Shown here in pieces: positions 41,342-49,273 of a stretch of 64,000 nt of DNA. A model generated the notes under the pieces. That model had not been told where the DNA came from and did no database searches. It worked only from the letters and a program-made list of their open reading frames with translations. The position numbers and the translations under genes were made by a program. Source of the DNA: a virus. How positions within the stretch are numbered: the first letter of the stretch is position 1; each line of letters starts with the position of its first letter. Where the stretch lies: positions 1 to 64,000 of IMG/VR virus record IMGVR_UViG_3300034279_001754; one strand, 5' to 3'.

Positions 41342-41408
41342 ATTTGCCCTGAGTAGCCAGCTCAAGGACTTTTTGGATGTTTGAACCGTCGCTCATTTCA
41401 CCCTCCAT

Positions 41409-41599
41409 TTTGATATGGGAGATGGGATCCTTTAAGGAGTTAACTCCCGAGCAAGTTACTGATTGCTCACCGATAGAATTTTGCTAACCTAAGCTAACAA
41501 TGCACAGGTATTAATACCTGAGGGGCTATCTCCCAAAGTCTCAAGAAATCTTGAGACGCTTTTTACCCAGATATTCCGGGCACACCGTCTCTTTTTGGC
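41409..41599. other. intergenic region with perfect hairpin
   Basis: No gene seen. It holds a perfect 9-pair hairpin, GTCTCAAGA-TT-TCTTGAGAC, near 41540-41560 and two further short inverted repeats (GAGTTAACTC; AGGTATTAATACCT). It probably separates the two leucine tRNAs. Confidence 0.5.
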
Positions 41600-41620
41600 T
41601 GGCCCAGAGAAGACGGGCCA
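41600..41620 (-). terminator. tRNA-trailing hairpin
   Basis: TGGCCC-GTCTTCTC-TGGGCCA, starting at the base after A73 of tRNA-Leu(TAA). Confidence 0.6.
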
Positions 41621-41701
41621 TAGGAGCAGGGGGACTCGAACCCCCACAGCCGAAGCCAGAAGTTTTTAAGACTTCAGTGTCTACCATTCCACCATGCTCC
41701 C
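41621..41701 (-). tRNA. tRNA-Leu(TAA), copy 1
   Basis: Acceptor GGGAGCA/TGCTCCT with G1.T72, anticodon arm GAAGT-CTTAAAA-ACTTC, long variable arm, T loop TTCGAGT, A73. The promoter is 27 bases upstream. Confidence 0.9.
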
Positions 41702-41727
41702 TTTGTGTGCATAGGGCTTATGACCCT

Positions 41728-41755
41728 AGTATAGCACCCCTTGAGTAAAAGTCAG
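41728..41755 (-). promoter_or_regulatory. promoter of tRNA-Leu(TAA)
   Basis: -35 CTGACT, 16-base spacer ending GGTGC, -10 TATACT. Confidence 0.6.
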
Positions 41756-41847
41756 GGCCTTTGGGATTAGTTCGGGGGGAGTTCAATTCAGGGGTCAACC
41801 CCAAAGCAACCCCCCCAAAGCAAAACCCATCGGCTATCAACCAATCG

Positions 41848-42072
41848 TTAAATACTCAAATAAGACCTAGCCTCTACAATTTCCAAGCCATCCCCACCGA
41901 AAGTAAAAGCAGTCTGGATGCCCCTGTGATTTGAAAACGGGCTAGAGATCGTCACCGTTAGGGAATTAGGGTTATCTAACTCCCCATAGGAAACTCTGCC
42001 CAGGGTCAACCAGTTAGATTGGAATCTATTGATGATAGACTCTTTTGAAAGTCGTGGGTATTGGGATTGCAT
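41848..42072 (-). CDS. hypothetical protein
   Basis: 74 residues (MQSQYPRLSKESIINRF), strand-rich C-terminus. Unrecognised. Confidence 0.6.
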   Translation of the reverse strand: MQSQYPRLSKESIINRFQSNWLTLGRVSYGELDNPNSLTVTISSPFSNHRGIQTAFTFGGDGLEIVEARSYLSI

Positions 42073-42096
42073 TTGTTTGCTAAGGCTGCCCCTAAA

Positions 42097-42540
42097 TCAG
42101 GCAGTGAGTACACATGGAGTAGATTTACCCAACTTGCTGAAATTGGTCGTCGTCACTAGTTTCACGGGTTGACTGGCGGACATCTTGGCATCCGATTGGG
42201 CACCAGCCAGCAATTTCATTTGCTTTAGGGTAGCCAGCATTTCGGTAGCTTCCTTGGCGCCATCACGGTTGGCGATAGCAAGTTTGGAATGGTTTTTGCG
42301 GGCAATGCCATAATCATTACCGTACTGCGCCCACCAAGCATCTTGTTGCTCGATGTCCCAATCATAGGAAAACACAGGCACATCAGAGATGGCGTGTTGA
42401 TTGGTGCGGATTTGATCTTTGCGATTGCGTTGGCCTTGACTGAGTTGGCTGTAGGCTTGCTTCCAGTCGGCAATGGCTTGAAGGTAGGTTTCCTTAGTAG
42501 TGAAAGCGGTGAAGGTGGTGAATGCGGCTAGAGTTGTCAT
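42097..42540 (-). CDS. hypothetical protein
   Basis: 147 residues. The N-terminus ETYLQAIADWKQAYSQLSQ and the later ATEMLATLKQMKLLAGAQ are of a type found in several phage proteins. It ends PCVLTA. The leader is ACACACAACAAAAACA, a CAAC-type example. Confidence 0.7.
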   Translation of the reverse strand: MTTLAAFTTFTAFTTKETYLQAIADWKQAYSQLSQGQRNRKDQIRTNQHAISDVPVFSYDWDIEQQDAWWAQYGNDYGIARKNHSKLAIANRDGAKEATEMLATLKQMKLLAGAQSDAKMSASQPVKLVTTTNFSKLGKSTPCVLTA

Positions 42541-42576
42541 TGTTTTTGTTGTGTGTGTTTTGGTGTGGGCTATCGA

Positions 42577-42888
42577 CTAGGCTAGTGTCAATTTGGGTTG
42601 AGATGCGGGCACGGGGACACCATGCTTATTGATGTACTCAAGGACGGCTTCGGAAAATTTCTTACTGGAATAAGTGATGAAAGGATTGAAATCATCATCA
42701 TCATCTTCCCATACCCAGACCCCATTTTCATAGTAAATATCCATCACCTGGTGGGTGTCTTCCTGGCCATTGAACCTTGTTTCACTCACAGTGGCACGGT
42801 CGGTCTCGATATTGTAAATTTTTACGGTTTCCCCTAATACCTCAAAGAGATATGAGATGTGGGGAGTGTAGGGTTGAGGCAGGGTCAT
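42577..42888 (-). CDS. hypothetical protein
   Basis: 103 residues, with an acidic VWEDDDDDFNPF stretch in the middle. Unrecognised. Leader AACAGCAACCACAAACA. Confidence 0.65.
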   Translation of the reverse strand: MTLPQPYTPHISYLFEVLGETVKIYNIETDRATVSETRFNGQEDTHQVMDIYYENGVWVWEDDDDDFNPFITYSSKKFSEAVLEYINKHGVPVPASQPKLTLA

Positions 42889-43067
42889 TGTTTGTGGTTG
42901 CTGTTGGCGGTTGCTGTTGAAGCGATTGAAGCGATTAAAGCTGTGGTTGTTACGTTCCCATTGTAGCTTAAAGGGGGAGCTGAGTCAAGGGGGAGGCCAA
43001 ACCCCGACCCTCATTCAATCCAATGGGGGACTACTCGGCTTGTGTGTGTTTCATTGTTGGGGGGTTT

Positions 43068-43080
43068 GGGGGGGGGGGGG
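43068..43080 (+). repeat. G13 homopolymer
   Basis: Thirteen consecutive G on the plus strand, in the intergenic region upstream of the gene at 42577 and next to further G runs. Confidence 0.9.
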
Positions 43081-43106
43081 TAAGCGGCCTTTAGGCTCTA
43101 ACCCTA

Positions 43107-43361
43107 TCAGAGTTCTGCAAACTCAGTTTCATACTGGGAAAGCTGTTCTGCAAGTTCGGCTTCAATAACGGAAAGCAACTCCTTGTTCCCCCTTTTCCTA
43201 TTAAGTCTAGCTTTTATACCAGACCCATCACTATACTCGGAGATTGACAAATTGCCGGGAATGGTCATTGAGGCGAGTTCGGATATTTGCTCAAGAGCAC
43301 TACGGGTTGTGGAAATTAACTCCAAAAGCTCTTTGCCTTTGATAATTTGTTCTTCAGTCAT
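43107..43361 (-). CDS. hypothetical protein
   Basis: 84 residues, helical (MTEEQIIKGKELLELIST), ending SQYETEFAEL. Probably a small coiled coil. Unrecognised. Confidence 0.65.
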   Translation of the reverse strand: MTEEQIIKGKELLELISTTRSALEQISELASMTIPGNLSISEYSDGSGIKARLNRKRGNKELLSVIEAELAEQLSQYETEFAEL

Positions 43362-43463
43362 TGTTGTTTGTTAGGGAGTGTAATGCAATGGTACCATACG
43401 TTGGTATCATACGTTGGTATAATACAAAATTGAAACAAGATCAAGGCAATACCAATTTCAACG

Positions 43464-43809
43464 TCATGTACCACCATGGAGAAACTCAGCTTGGATTTGC
43501 TTGTAGGTGCAGCGTTTATTGTCCGCAGGACTAACCCTTAGCAACCCTTCAGGAAGCTCCGTATACTCGGAAAGAAGTTTGACTTCAATGTCTTTGGTCT
43601 TAATGTCAGGAATCATCTTGGTTTTAATGTCAGGAATTGCTTTTTGGACAAGCTTTTTTTAAAGCCATGATGGCGGAAAGGGTGTTTCGAACTTCAGTCG
43701 GGGTTCTGCACCACCCTAAAGCATTGGAAACTTGTTTGCGGCTGGAGCATAACTCTTCGGCCCAAAATCTAAACAGTTCGGCATCTTTGTCATCGTTGGG
43801 GGCATCCAT
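43464..43809 (-). pseudogene. hypothetical protein, frame broken at an A7 run
   Basis: ATG at 43809 opens MDAPNDDKDAELFRFWAEEL and reaches ALKK at a run of seven A (43654-43660). There the frame ends soon after (CPKSNS stop). One A fewer restores LVQKAIPDIKTKMIPDIKTK and on to FLHGGT with a stop at 43464. The continuation holds a tandem IPDIKTK repeat. It is probably one intact gene of about 114 codons with a homopolymer indel. Confidence 0.6.
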
Positions 43810-43811
43810 AT

Positions 43812-44132
43812 TTAGTCTTTGTGTCCTGAATCTGCATTCCGCTCAAAACCCGAAGCAATAGATCTGATATAACTTTGAGTCTCCTCCGTCACACCGAAAT
43901 TACAGATGTTTGGAGGGGTACCTGCCGCCCAGCGTGCAATCAATTCGGCTTCCAATTCCGGGGTGTGGCGTGAGCGGGTACGCAGATACCAAACATCATG
44001 AGCACAATTCACGGAAACACCAAGTTCGGTTGCTAGGTCTCTCATGTATTGCTCCAACTCCTCGTAGTATTCGTTGAGAACGTCCTCGTGAGATGCGGTG
44101 GGAGCTTCGTTGGAGTTTTGCTCAGGTGTCAT
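43812..44132 (-). CDS. hypothetical protein
   Basis: 106 residues from MTPEQNSNEAPTASHE. The segment LATELGVSVNCAHDVWYLRT followed by RHTPELEAELI is seen in other phage proteins. No catalytic motif. It lies 2 bases from the next gene. Confidence 0.65.
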   Translation of the reverse strand: MTPEQNSNEAPTASHEDVLNEYYEELEQYMRDLATELGVSVNCAHDVWYLRTRSRHTPELEAELIARWAAGTPPNICNFGVTEETQSYIRSIASGFERNADSGHKD

Positions 44133-44213
44133 TTTGCGGTTGGGTGATGATTGGTTAGCTGAAGGTATTGTATTGGTTTTAAACCAGAGAGTCAAGGTTC
44201 GGGAACCCCGCTC

Positions 44214-44465
44214 TCAACATTGTTTGGCGTATTTCCCTTCGGTATAAATTTTGGTTTTGATCCCCGAATAAACAGGCATATAGATTTGTCCACCGATGAA
44301 AACCAATCTGAAATAGTCCCTAACTAGGAAATTTTCAAAGTTTGTTTCTGTTAAGGACGCTACTTGACGCATTGTTTCCAAGGTGCTGCATTGGGTTTGA
44401 AGCCGTGTGTTTTGGCACCGGAGTTCCTGGTTAAGGTTCCAGAGATCGGATTTCGTGTGTTTCAT
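44214..44465 (-). CDS. small coiled-coil protein
   Basis: 83 residues. NLNQELRCQNTRLQTQCSTL is a Gln/Leu heptad pattern. It overlaps the upstream stop (ATGA at 44462). Confidence 0.6.
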   Translation of the reverse strand: MKHTKSDLWNLNQELRCQNTRLQTQCSTLETMRQVASLTETNFENFLVRDYFRLVFIGGQIYMPVYSGIKTKIYTEGKYAKQC

Positions 44466-44728
44466 GGCTGATTGTTACGAGAGCCTATGGCAAGGATTGC
44501 CTTACCGATTTGTTGCCAAATGGTTAGAGGTTTCGGTGGCAAGGGTACCCATTGGTTATGGGCTTTGCAGCTCCAGTCAAAATCTTGATAAAGGGGGTGG
44601 TTAACTCTATTGCAATAGTCCCCGCAAAGGTTGCAAAACCTCCACCTATCTTGCAATTCTTGGGAGATAAAATCACCAGGGGTGCTGTGGCCGCATGTAG
44701 AGCAGTTTTTGATTGGGAGTTCAGTCAT
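44462..44728 (-). CDS. zinc-ribbon protein
   Basis: 88 residues. CSTCG near the start and CNLCGDYCN in the middle form a likely zinc site; the end is Trp/Pro-rich. Function unknown. Confidence 0.65.
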   Translation of the reverse strand: MTELPIKNCSTCGHSTPGDFISQELQDRWRFCNLCGDYCNRVNHPLYQDFDWSCKAHNQWVPLPPKPLTIWQQIGKAILAIGSRNNQP

Positions 44729-44813
44729 TGTTCTTAGTGTGGGGAATCGAATGCAGGACTTTGATTGGCCCTGAAGGTTAGTGACGGGGTAAATGCTTAG
44801 TGCCTTAACTTAG

Positions 44814-45251
44814 CTACTGTAGGTTGTTTTCTCTGGGGTTACCAGGGCGGTTATCTGTACTAAAAGGTTCGGTAATTACGCCATCGTAAGCCGGAGTCAA
44901 AGACCCTGGTTGACCACATTCCTTAAGCCAACCCTCATACCAAATCTGAGCCGAACCACGGATCACTTCGTCAATCATGTCCGTCAGGATCCACTCTTGG
45001 CTATCTGGAAATGCCGTGCCCTTTAGTTGCACATACCGGTGACCTGCCCAGTAGTCTAGAAACGTTCGGTCTTCGTTCGGGAAGAGGTCAAAGAGTAGCT
45101 GACTTATGAGCGGGCGCTTCTCAATGCCTCGACTTATTTTGTCAAGCGTAACTTTGATGGCTTCTAGTTGGTCTTTGGTAAGGGTGTTTTTCGGGGTTGG
45201 GCTAGGGTTGACTTTTCCGGTGGAGGTTGTTGTCAGTGCGAGTTCAGGCAT
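44814..45251 (-). CDS. hypothetical protein ending in a DGVITEPF repeat
   Basis: 145 residues from MPELALTTTSTGKVNP. The middle is helical (LTKDQLEAIKVTLDKI). The C-terminus contains YDGVITEPFSTDN, the translated form of the promoter-like repeat found at 36230 and 45305. The longer frame to 45368 begins inside another copy of it and is rejected. Confidence 0.65.
   Translation of the reverse strand: MPELALTTTSTGKVNPSPTPKNTLTKDQLEAIKVTLDKISRGIEKRPLISQLLFDLFPNEDRTFLDYWAGHRYVQLKGTAFPDSQEWILTDMIDEVIRGSAQIWYEGWLKECGQPGSLTPAYDGVITEPFSTDNRPGNPRENNLQ
44850..44903 (-). repeat. DGVITEPF repeat, copy 2
   Basis: Same element as at 36230 and 45305, here fused in frame to the end of the 44814 gene. Confidence 0.55.
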
Positions 45252-45304
45252 TGACTTGGGGGCTATGGTTGAGGTGTTAGGGCTATTGTAGGTTGTTTGC
45301 TTTC

Positions 45305-45367
45305 GGGTGTGGGTGCGGATTCCCGTACTAAAAGGTTCGGTTATTACACCATCGGAAGCCGGAGTCA
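45305..45367 (-). repeat. DGVITEPF repeat, copy 3
   Basis: Same element, here starting inside the stop codon of the 45365 gene. It carries TTGACT-N16-TAATAA and so may act as the promoter of the 44814 gene. Confidence 0.55.
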
Positions 45368-45733
45368 ACGAATCCCGAGTGCGTCCCTTTGCTCAAGAGT
45401 CAATGCTTCCATTGCTACCCTCCTTGCTTCCGCCTTAACTTTTTCCGCTTCCTTTCGCTTTCGGTGGTTTTCACACCGTTTTTCATATTCTCCGTCAGTC
45501 TCCTCTCTAACTTTGTAATATTTAGTTTCACACATTGCGTACTCATGGCCGTAGTCGTTATCGATCCACTTTTCGCTATCCATGTGGGTGAAACCCTCGT
45601 TTAAGATATCTTGAAGATACGCAATAACTGCTGAAATTTCCCTACTGAAGACATCAGTGGCATTATCCGTGTATTGCTCTTTTTTAGACTGCATTTTGTA
45701 GTCAGTTACAGTTAGCCTTTTGAGTTTTGCCAT
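45365..45733 (-). CDS. hypothetical protein, paralogue of 45785 gene
   Basis: 122 residues. Helical and charged (YYKVREETDGEYEKRCENH), ending LTLEQRDALGIR. It is paralogous to the amber-containing gene just upstream, which ends LSQEQREALGISQ. Shared motif LQDILNEGFT / IESLIDEGFT. Confidence 0.7.
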   Translation of the reverse strand: MAKLKRLTVTDYKMQSKKEQYTDNATDVFSREISAVIAYLQDILNEGFTHMDSEKWIDNDYGHEYAMCETKYYKVREETDGEYEKRCENHRKRKEAEKVKAEARRVAMEALTLEQRDALGIR

Positions 45734-45784
45734 TTTGCCTTTGTTTTTGTTTTCAAAAGAATTCTAAAGGGATGCCCTAACAGA

Positions 45785-46144
45785 TTATTGACTAATACCC
45801 AAAGCCTCTCTTTGCTCCTGGGATAGTCCCGCAATAGTCACCCTCCGTCTCTCCGCTTTTTCTTCCCTTTCTAATTCAACTTTCAGTCGTGCCTGATACT
45901 CTGCCTCAGTTTCCTCTCTTTCTTTGAAAAAGGAAAGATAAGCTGTACCGGACCCCTACCATCCAGAGATGTTTACGTCTAAGGTTGTAAAACCTTCGTC
46001 TATGAGAGACTCTATATAGTCCGCAAGTTCCCTAAGGTTTGTGGGGAGGTACTCCATGTCATCTTCAAGTTTTTCTTGTCTGTTGATGTTGTGGGTGAAT
46101 AACCCTAACTTGTATTCTTTAATTAGTTTCTTTGTTTTTTCCAT
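45785..46144 (-). pseudogene. paralogue of 45365 with in-frame TAG
   Basis: MEKTKKLIKEYKLGLFTHNI and on to LDVNISGW, TAG at 45956-45958, then GSGTAYLSFFKEREETEAEY and on to REALGISQ and TAA. Both halves align with the intact neighbour at 45365-45733, so this is one gene with one amber codon (TGG TAG GGG). Confidence 0.7.
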
Positions 46145-46394
46145 TTTGGTTTAGTGATTTGTTGTGTAGGGAGCCTATCCCTTTGTGTCCCAACCAGTGT
46201 AAAGCACCCTGTACATTACTCGATGGGAACCTAGTGACATGCAACTTTAAGCAACCAAATGGAATGCACAATGCCACACCAATTAGTCCACTGACCCACC
46301 CGACCCTGCGCTCATGGTCGCGAATTTTGGTGTCCACAATCTCGTTGGCAATACGGGTGATTGCCTCCAGGGTTTCAGGGTCTAGGTGTGTCAT
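46119..46394 (-). CDS. hypothetical membrane-associated protein
   Basis: 91 residues from MTHLDPETLEAITRIANE. One hydrophobic segment (GWVSGLIGVALCIPFGCL). It overlaps the next gene by 26 bases. Unrecognised. Confidence 0.6.
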   Translation of the reverse strand: MTHLDPETLEAITRIANEIVDTKIRDHERRVGWVSGLIGVALCIPFGCLKLHVTRFPSSNVQGALHWLGHKGIGSLHNKSLNQNGKNKETN

Positions 46395-46424
46395 TGGTTG
46401 CTGGTTTAGCGGTCGGGTTGGCAA

Positions 46425-46679
46425 TTAGCATCTCATGATGAGGTCATTTCCTGGGGGTCTTTGGGCCGGGTTTGTTGGTGGGACGGGCACTGAAGACCCT
46501 GAGTGAATCTCATTCAAGGCACCTTGAACTTCAGGACCCCCAAAGCTCGGGTCAATCTCATGGTAAAAAACCATGTTGAGGTGGTTGCGAATAGTTTGAA
46601 TTTGCTCCGGAGTGAGGGATTCGGGATCCCCAAGCTCAAAGAGCCCTTGTAGCCAATAGCAAAAGTCGCGTGATGTCAT
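46425..46679 (-). CDS. FxxWLQG-family protein 1
   Basis: 84 residues from MTSRDFCYWLQGLFEL. FCYWLQGLFE and LTPEQIQTIRNHLNMVF are the hallmarks of a widespread small phage family of unknown function. Two more members lie at 46716 and 48181. Confidence 0.8.
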   Translation of the reverse strand: MTSRDFCYWLQGLFELGDPESLTPEQIQTIRNHLNMVFYHEIDPSFGGPEVQGALNEIHSGSSVPVPPTNPAQRPPGNDLIMRC

Positions 46680-46715
46680 TTTGGTTTCGGTGGTTGATGG
46701 TTGGGGGTGTAGCAA

Positions 46716-47117
46716 TTAATTAGTGGCTATTACTGACAAAGGTGACTGTGATACCCCTGGGGGGCCAACATGCCCTTCCTTACCTATGGGCCCCAGCGGG
46801 TTGCCTACTCTAACGATCCGCCATGTGGTTGTACCATCGGGTTGTCGCTGCTCGATCTGAATGGCTTGATCTGGGTCAAACCCGTACTTGGCTATGAATG
46901 CCTGAAGAACCTCTTCGCGCTGAGACAGGATTGGGTTTACCATGTTTTGTGAACTGTTGTGAAACACTTGTAGTCCCTTATTGTCTGGGCTCTGCCTCGG
47001 TACCTCATACGACCCGGCCACGGCGGCGATGACTTCAGTTTGGTCCGAATTGAGTTCGGTCCCAGTAACACCTAGAATGTAGCCTTGCAGCCATGTTACA
47101 AAGTCAGTTTTGTTCAT
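46716..47117 (-). CDS. FxxWLQG-family protein 2
   Basis: 133 residues from MNKTDFVTWLQGYILG. The family start is followed by LNSDQTEVIAAVAG, then a different C-terminus with a Gly/Pro-rich collagen-like GPIGKEGHVGPPG. Paralogue of 46425 and 48181. Confidence 0.75.
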   Translation of the reverse strand: MNKTDFVTWLQGYILGVTGTELNSDQTEVIAAVAGSYEVPRQSPDNKGLQVFHNSSQNMVNPILSQREEVLQAFIAKYGFDPDQAIQIEQRQPDGTTTWRIVRVGNPLGPIGKEGHVGPPGVSQSPLSVIATN

Positions 47118-47137
47118 TTTGTGAGTGGGGAGTGAAA

Positions 47138-48115
47138 TTAAGAGAGGTAGTGGGGCCAATTATCGTTACTGAGGGAATTTTCTTCGTAGTCGATGACACC
47201 TTGAACAACAGAGAGGAGAATCTTGTGCCCATCAACATCAGTATTCTGACTACCTTCGTGACCTCCGGGGGTCCACAGTTTTCGGGTCCTATCCATGAAT
47301 ACGCCAATAAAGATTCCCTTTAGGCAATCGGCAAGAAGCCCCTTGAGTTGTTCCTTCTGAGAGTGGACAACAAGGTTGGTTACAACTTGGTTGGTTACAA
47401 CTTGGTTCAAGTTGATAAAAGATGCTGTCCTGTCCCTCAACGACCCCATCAACCTCGGAGTGAAGTTTTCTGAGGACCGACAAAGGAAAAGTAGGTCTCT
47501 AAATATATACTTTGAAAAAGCCGCATTAGCATCGTTTTTACGTTCACCCTCTAAGTGGTTGAGCGACCCCTTTATGGCAGCAACCTGCCCAATTAGTGTG
47601 GAGGCTAAAAGACTTTGCCACTCTTCAATGACTATGTCAAGTTCTTCGAGACAGTCGGCATAAGTTAAATCTCTTTTCGTCATATAGTCGTGTAAAGTAA
47701 ACTTCTGAAGAACCCCATCTACGACATCCTTACGCATCATTGTAAATTTAACCGGGATCTTGCGTGGAGAACCTACAAAGAGTCTATCCTCATGACAAGC
47801 CTCAAAGAATTTGTCAATGTTAAAGTCGTCTCGCTTAACGGCAATGTCGTGGTATCTATTGTCACCGAATTCTAACTCCACTAAGTTTTCACGGAGAGCG
47901 TCCAAAATGAACGGCAAACCAACTCCGGAGGAGTTCTCTCCGCCGCCATAATCGTCGTACTCGCTACTAAAGGGGAGAAGACAAGGTTTGAAAAGGCATG
48001 TTGAGTAGCAGTAGTCGCTTTTATTGACATTTTCCTCTAGCACAAACACATAGACCGGTTGCCCAGCATAGATGTGAAGGTTGGAAATTCCACAAGTTTT
48101 GTTCCAGCAGCCCAT
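47138..48115 (-). CDS. MGCWNKTCG-family phage protein
   Basis: 325 residues. The start MGCWNKTCGISNLHIYAGQP and the VYVFVLEEN and SSEYDDYGGGEN segments define a family found in many phages; the function is unknown. A tandem repeat (NQVVTNQVVTNLVV) near residue 237 is encoded by short DNA repeats. Confidence 0.8.
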   Translation of the reverse strand: MGCWNKTCGISNLHIYAGQPVYVFVLEENVNKSDYCYSTCLFKPCLLPFSSEYDDYGGGENSSGVGLPFILDALRENLVELEFGDNRYHDIAVKRDDFNIDKFFEACHEDRLFVGSPRKIPVKFTMMRKDVVDGVLQKFTLHDYMTKRDLTYADCLEELDIVIEEWQSLLASTLIGQVAAIKGSLNHLEGERKNDANAAFSKYIFRDLLFLCRSSENFTPRLMGSLRDRTASFINLNQVVTNQVVTNLVVHSQKEQLKGLLADCLKGIFIGVFMDRTRKLWTPGGHEGSQNTDVDGHKILLSVVQGVIDYEENSLSNDNWPHYLS

Positions 48116-48180
48116 TTTGAAGTTGTTTTGGTTTTAGTATTGGTTTTAGTTGAAGGTAATAGATGATGGTCGCAGGGCAA

Positions 48181-48516
48181 TTAGCAATTTATTGCCGGGG
48201 GCCACAACCTACCGGGTCCCTCTGGCTGATAGTGAGGGTAGCGACCAGGAATGGGGGGACCTTCGTAGGTCCATTTTTGGTGTTCCCACAACTTTTTCAA
48301 AATCTCATCAGGGAGTTGCCGACCGATATCGGTGGTTGGGTCAACCTCAGGCCGCTCTGTCAGTATAGCATGATCGGGGCCAGGCTCAGGGTGGGTGAAA
48401 ACCGTATCGAGCTTTGCCTTCAGGGTAGTTAGTTGCCCCGGGTTTAGGCTGGTACCGCAACCTTCGAGGAAGCCTTGTAGCCAAATGCAGAATGTTGCTG
48501 GTGTTTGTGTGGTCAT
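48181..48516 (-). CDS. FxxWLQG-family protein 3
   Basis: 111 residues. FCIWLQGFLEGCG then LNPGQLTTLKAKLDTVF. The C-terminal half is Pro/Trp-rich. Paralogue of 46425 and 46716. It overlaps the upstream stop (48513-48516). Confidence 0.8.
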   Translation of the reverse strand: MTTQTPATFCIWLQGFLEGCGTSLNPGQLTTLKAKLDTVFTHPEPGPDHAILTERPEVDPTTDIGRQLPDEILKKLWEHQKWTYEGPPIPGRYPHYQPEGPGRLWPPAINC

Positions 48517-49022
48517 TGTGTTGTGAGGTCTGGGAATTTAAAGACGTTTTTAGAATCCATACGGATGGATTTCAGAAATTTACAATGCTTTACATATTCA
48601 ATATCGAAGCCTGTTGCATAGGTATCAATATCATTTTGATCGGCCACAAGGAGCCAACCTTCCGGGTCTATAATCCCTTTTCGTAGAGCAGCCAACCTCC
48701 ACCATAGTGATGGGTATTTCGCCATGAACATCGCCCAATGGTATTTAATGAAGTATTTACCTTCTTCGAGACTAATTCTTTCAACTCTACCGAAACCGCC
48801 AACTGTTTCGCTACGGTCACCGGCCGTAACAGAAAATGTATTTTGTGGTTCTCCGTGGGGGATGTTGTTAGGGGTCAAAAAGCCAACTCCGAAGCAAGGG
48901 TTTTTAAAGTCCATAGGGCAACCTTCTGTAGTTGAAGCTAAAACATAGTCATCAATTTCTGGTATGGTTGTGCCTACGGGGTGTTCGTGATACCAACTTT
49001 CTGGGTTCAAAGGACCATTCAT
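48513..49022 (-). CDS. hypothetical protein
   Basis: 169 residues (MNGPLNPESWYHEHPVG). A Lys/Tyr/Trp-rich central segment (YFIKYHWAMFMAKYPSLWWR). Unrecognised. The ATG overlaps the upstream TGA at 49019. Confidence 0.65.
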   Translation of the reverse strand: MNGPLNPESWYHEHPVGTTIPEIDDYVLASTTEGCPMDFKNPCFGVGFLTPNNIPHGEPQNTFSVTAGDRSETVGGFGRVERISLEEGKYFIKYHWAMFMAKYPSLWWRLAALRKGIIDPEGWLLVADQNDIDTYATGFDIEYVKHCKFLKSIRMDSKNVFKFPDLTTQ

Positions 49023-49252
49023 TTCTCAGTGGCAACTTTGATCGTAGGGTGACCATGCTCACCTTGGTAGTTCTCCCTAGTTCCCTCAAGGATGTAACGA
49101 GCTTCCTCAAGGTAGACATCCCAGGGGGCTTCCCCTTCAAGCGTATCAGGCGGGCCGTTAATGCGGTCAACGAGCATATTCTGATACGCCGCGATTGGGA
49201 TCGCTTGCTCAAGGGGCAGGAAGAGTTCGGGTGTATACTCAGGTGGTTTCAT
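49019..49252 (-). CDS. hypothetical protein
   Basis: 77 residues (MKPPEYTPELFLPLEQAIPI), no known family. Short intergenic distances place it in one transcription unit with 49274 and 48513. Confidence 0.6.
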   Translation of the reverse strand: MKPPEYTPELFLPLEQAIPIAAYQNMLVDRINGPPDTLEGEAPWDVYLEEARYILEGTRENYQGEHGHPTIKVATEK

Positions 49253-49273
49253 AGTGTTTGAGGGGTGGAAAGG

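Noticed and set aside
41088-41408. 106-codon minus-strand frame
   Set aside because: Most of it runs through tRNA-Leu(CAA) and its neighbours; only 17 codons lie outside the tRNA.
44814-45368. Start at MTPASDGVITEPF
   Set aside because: This N-terminus is the translated promoter-like repeat; ATG at 45251 is more likely.
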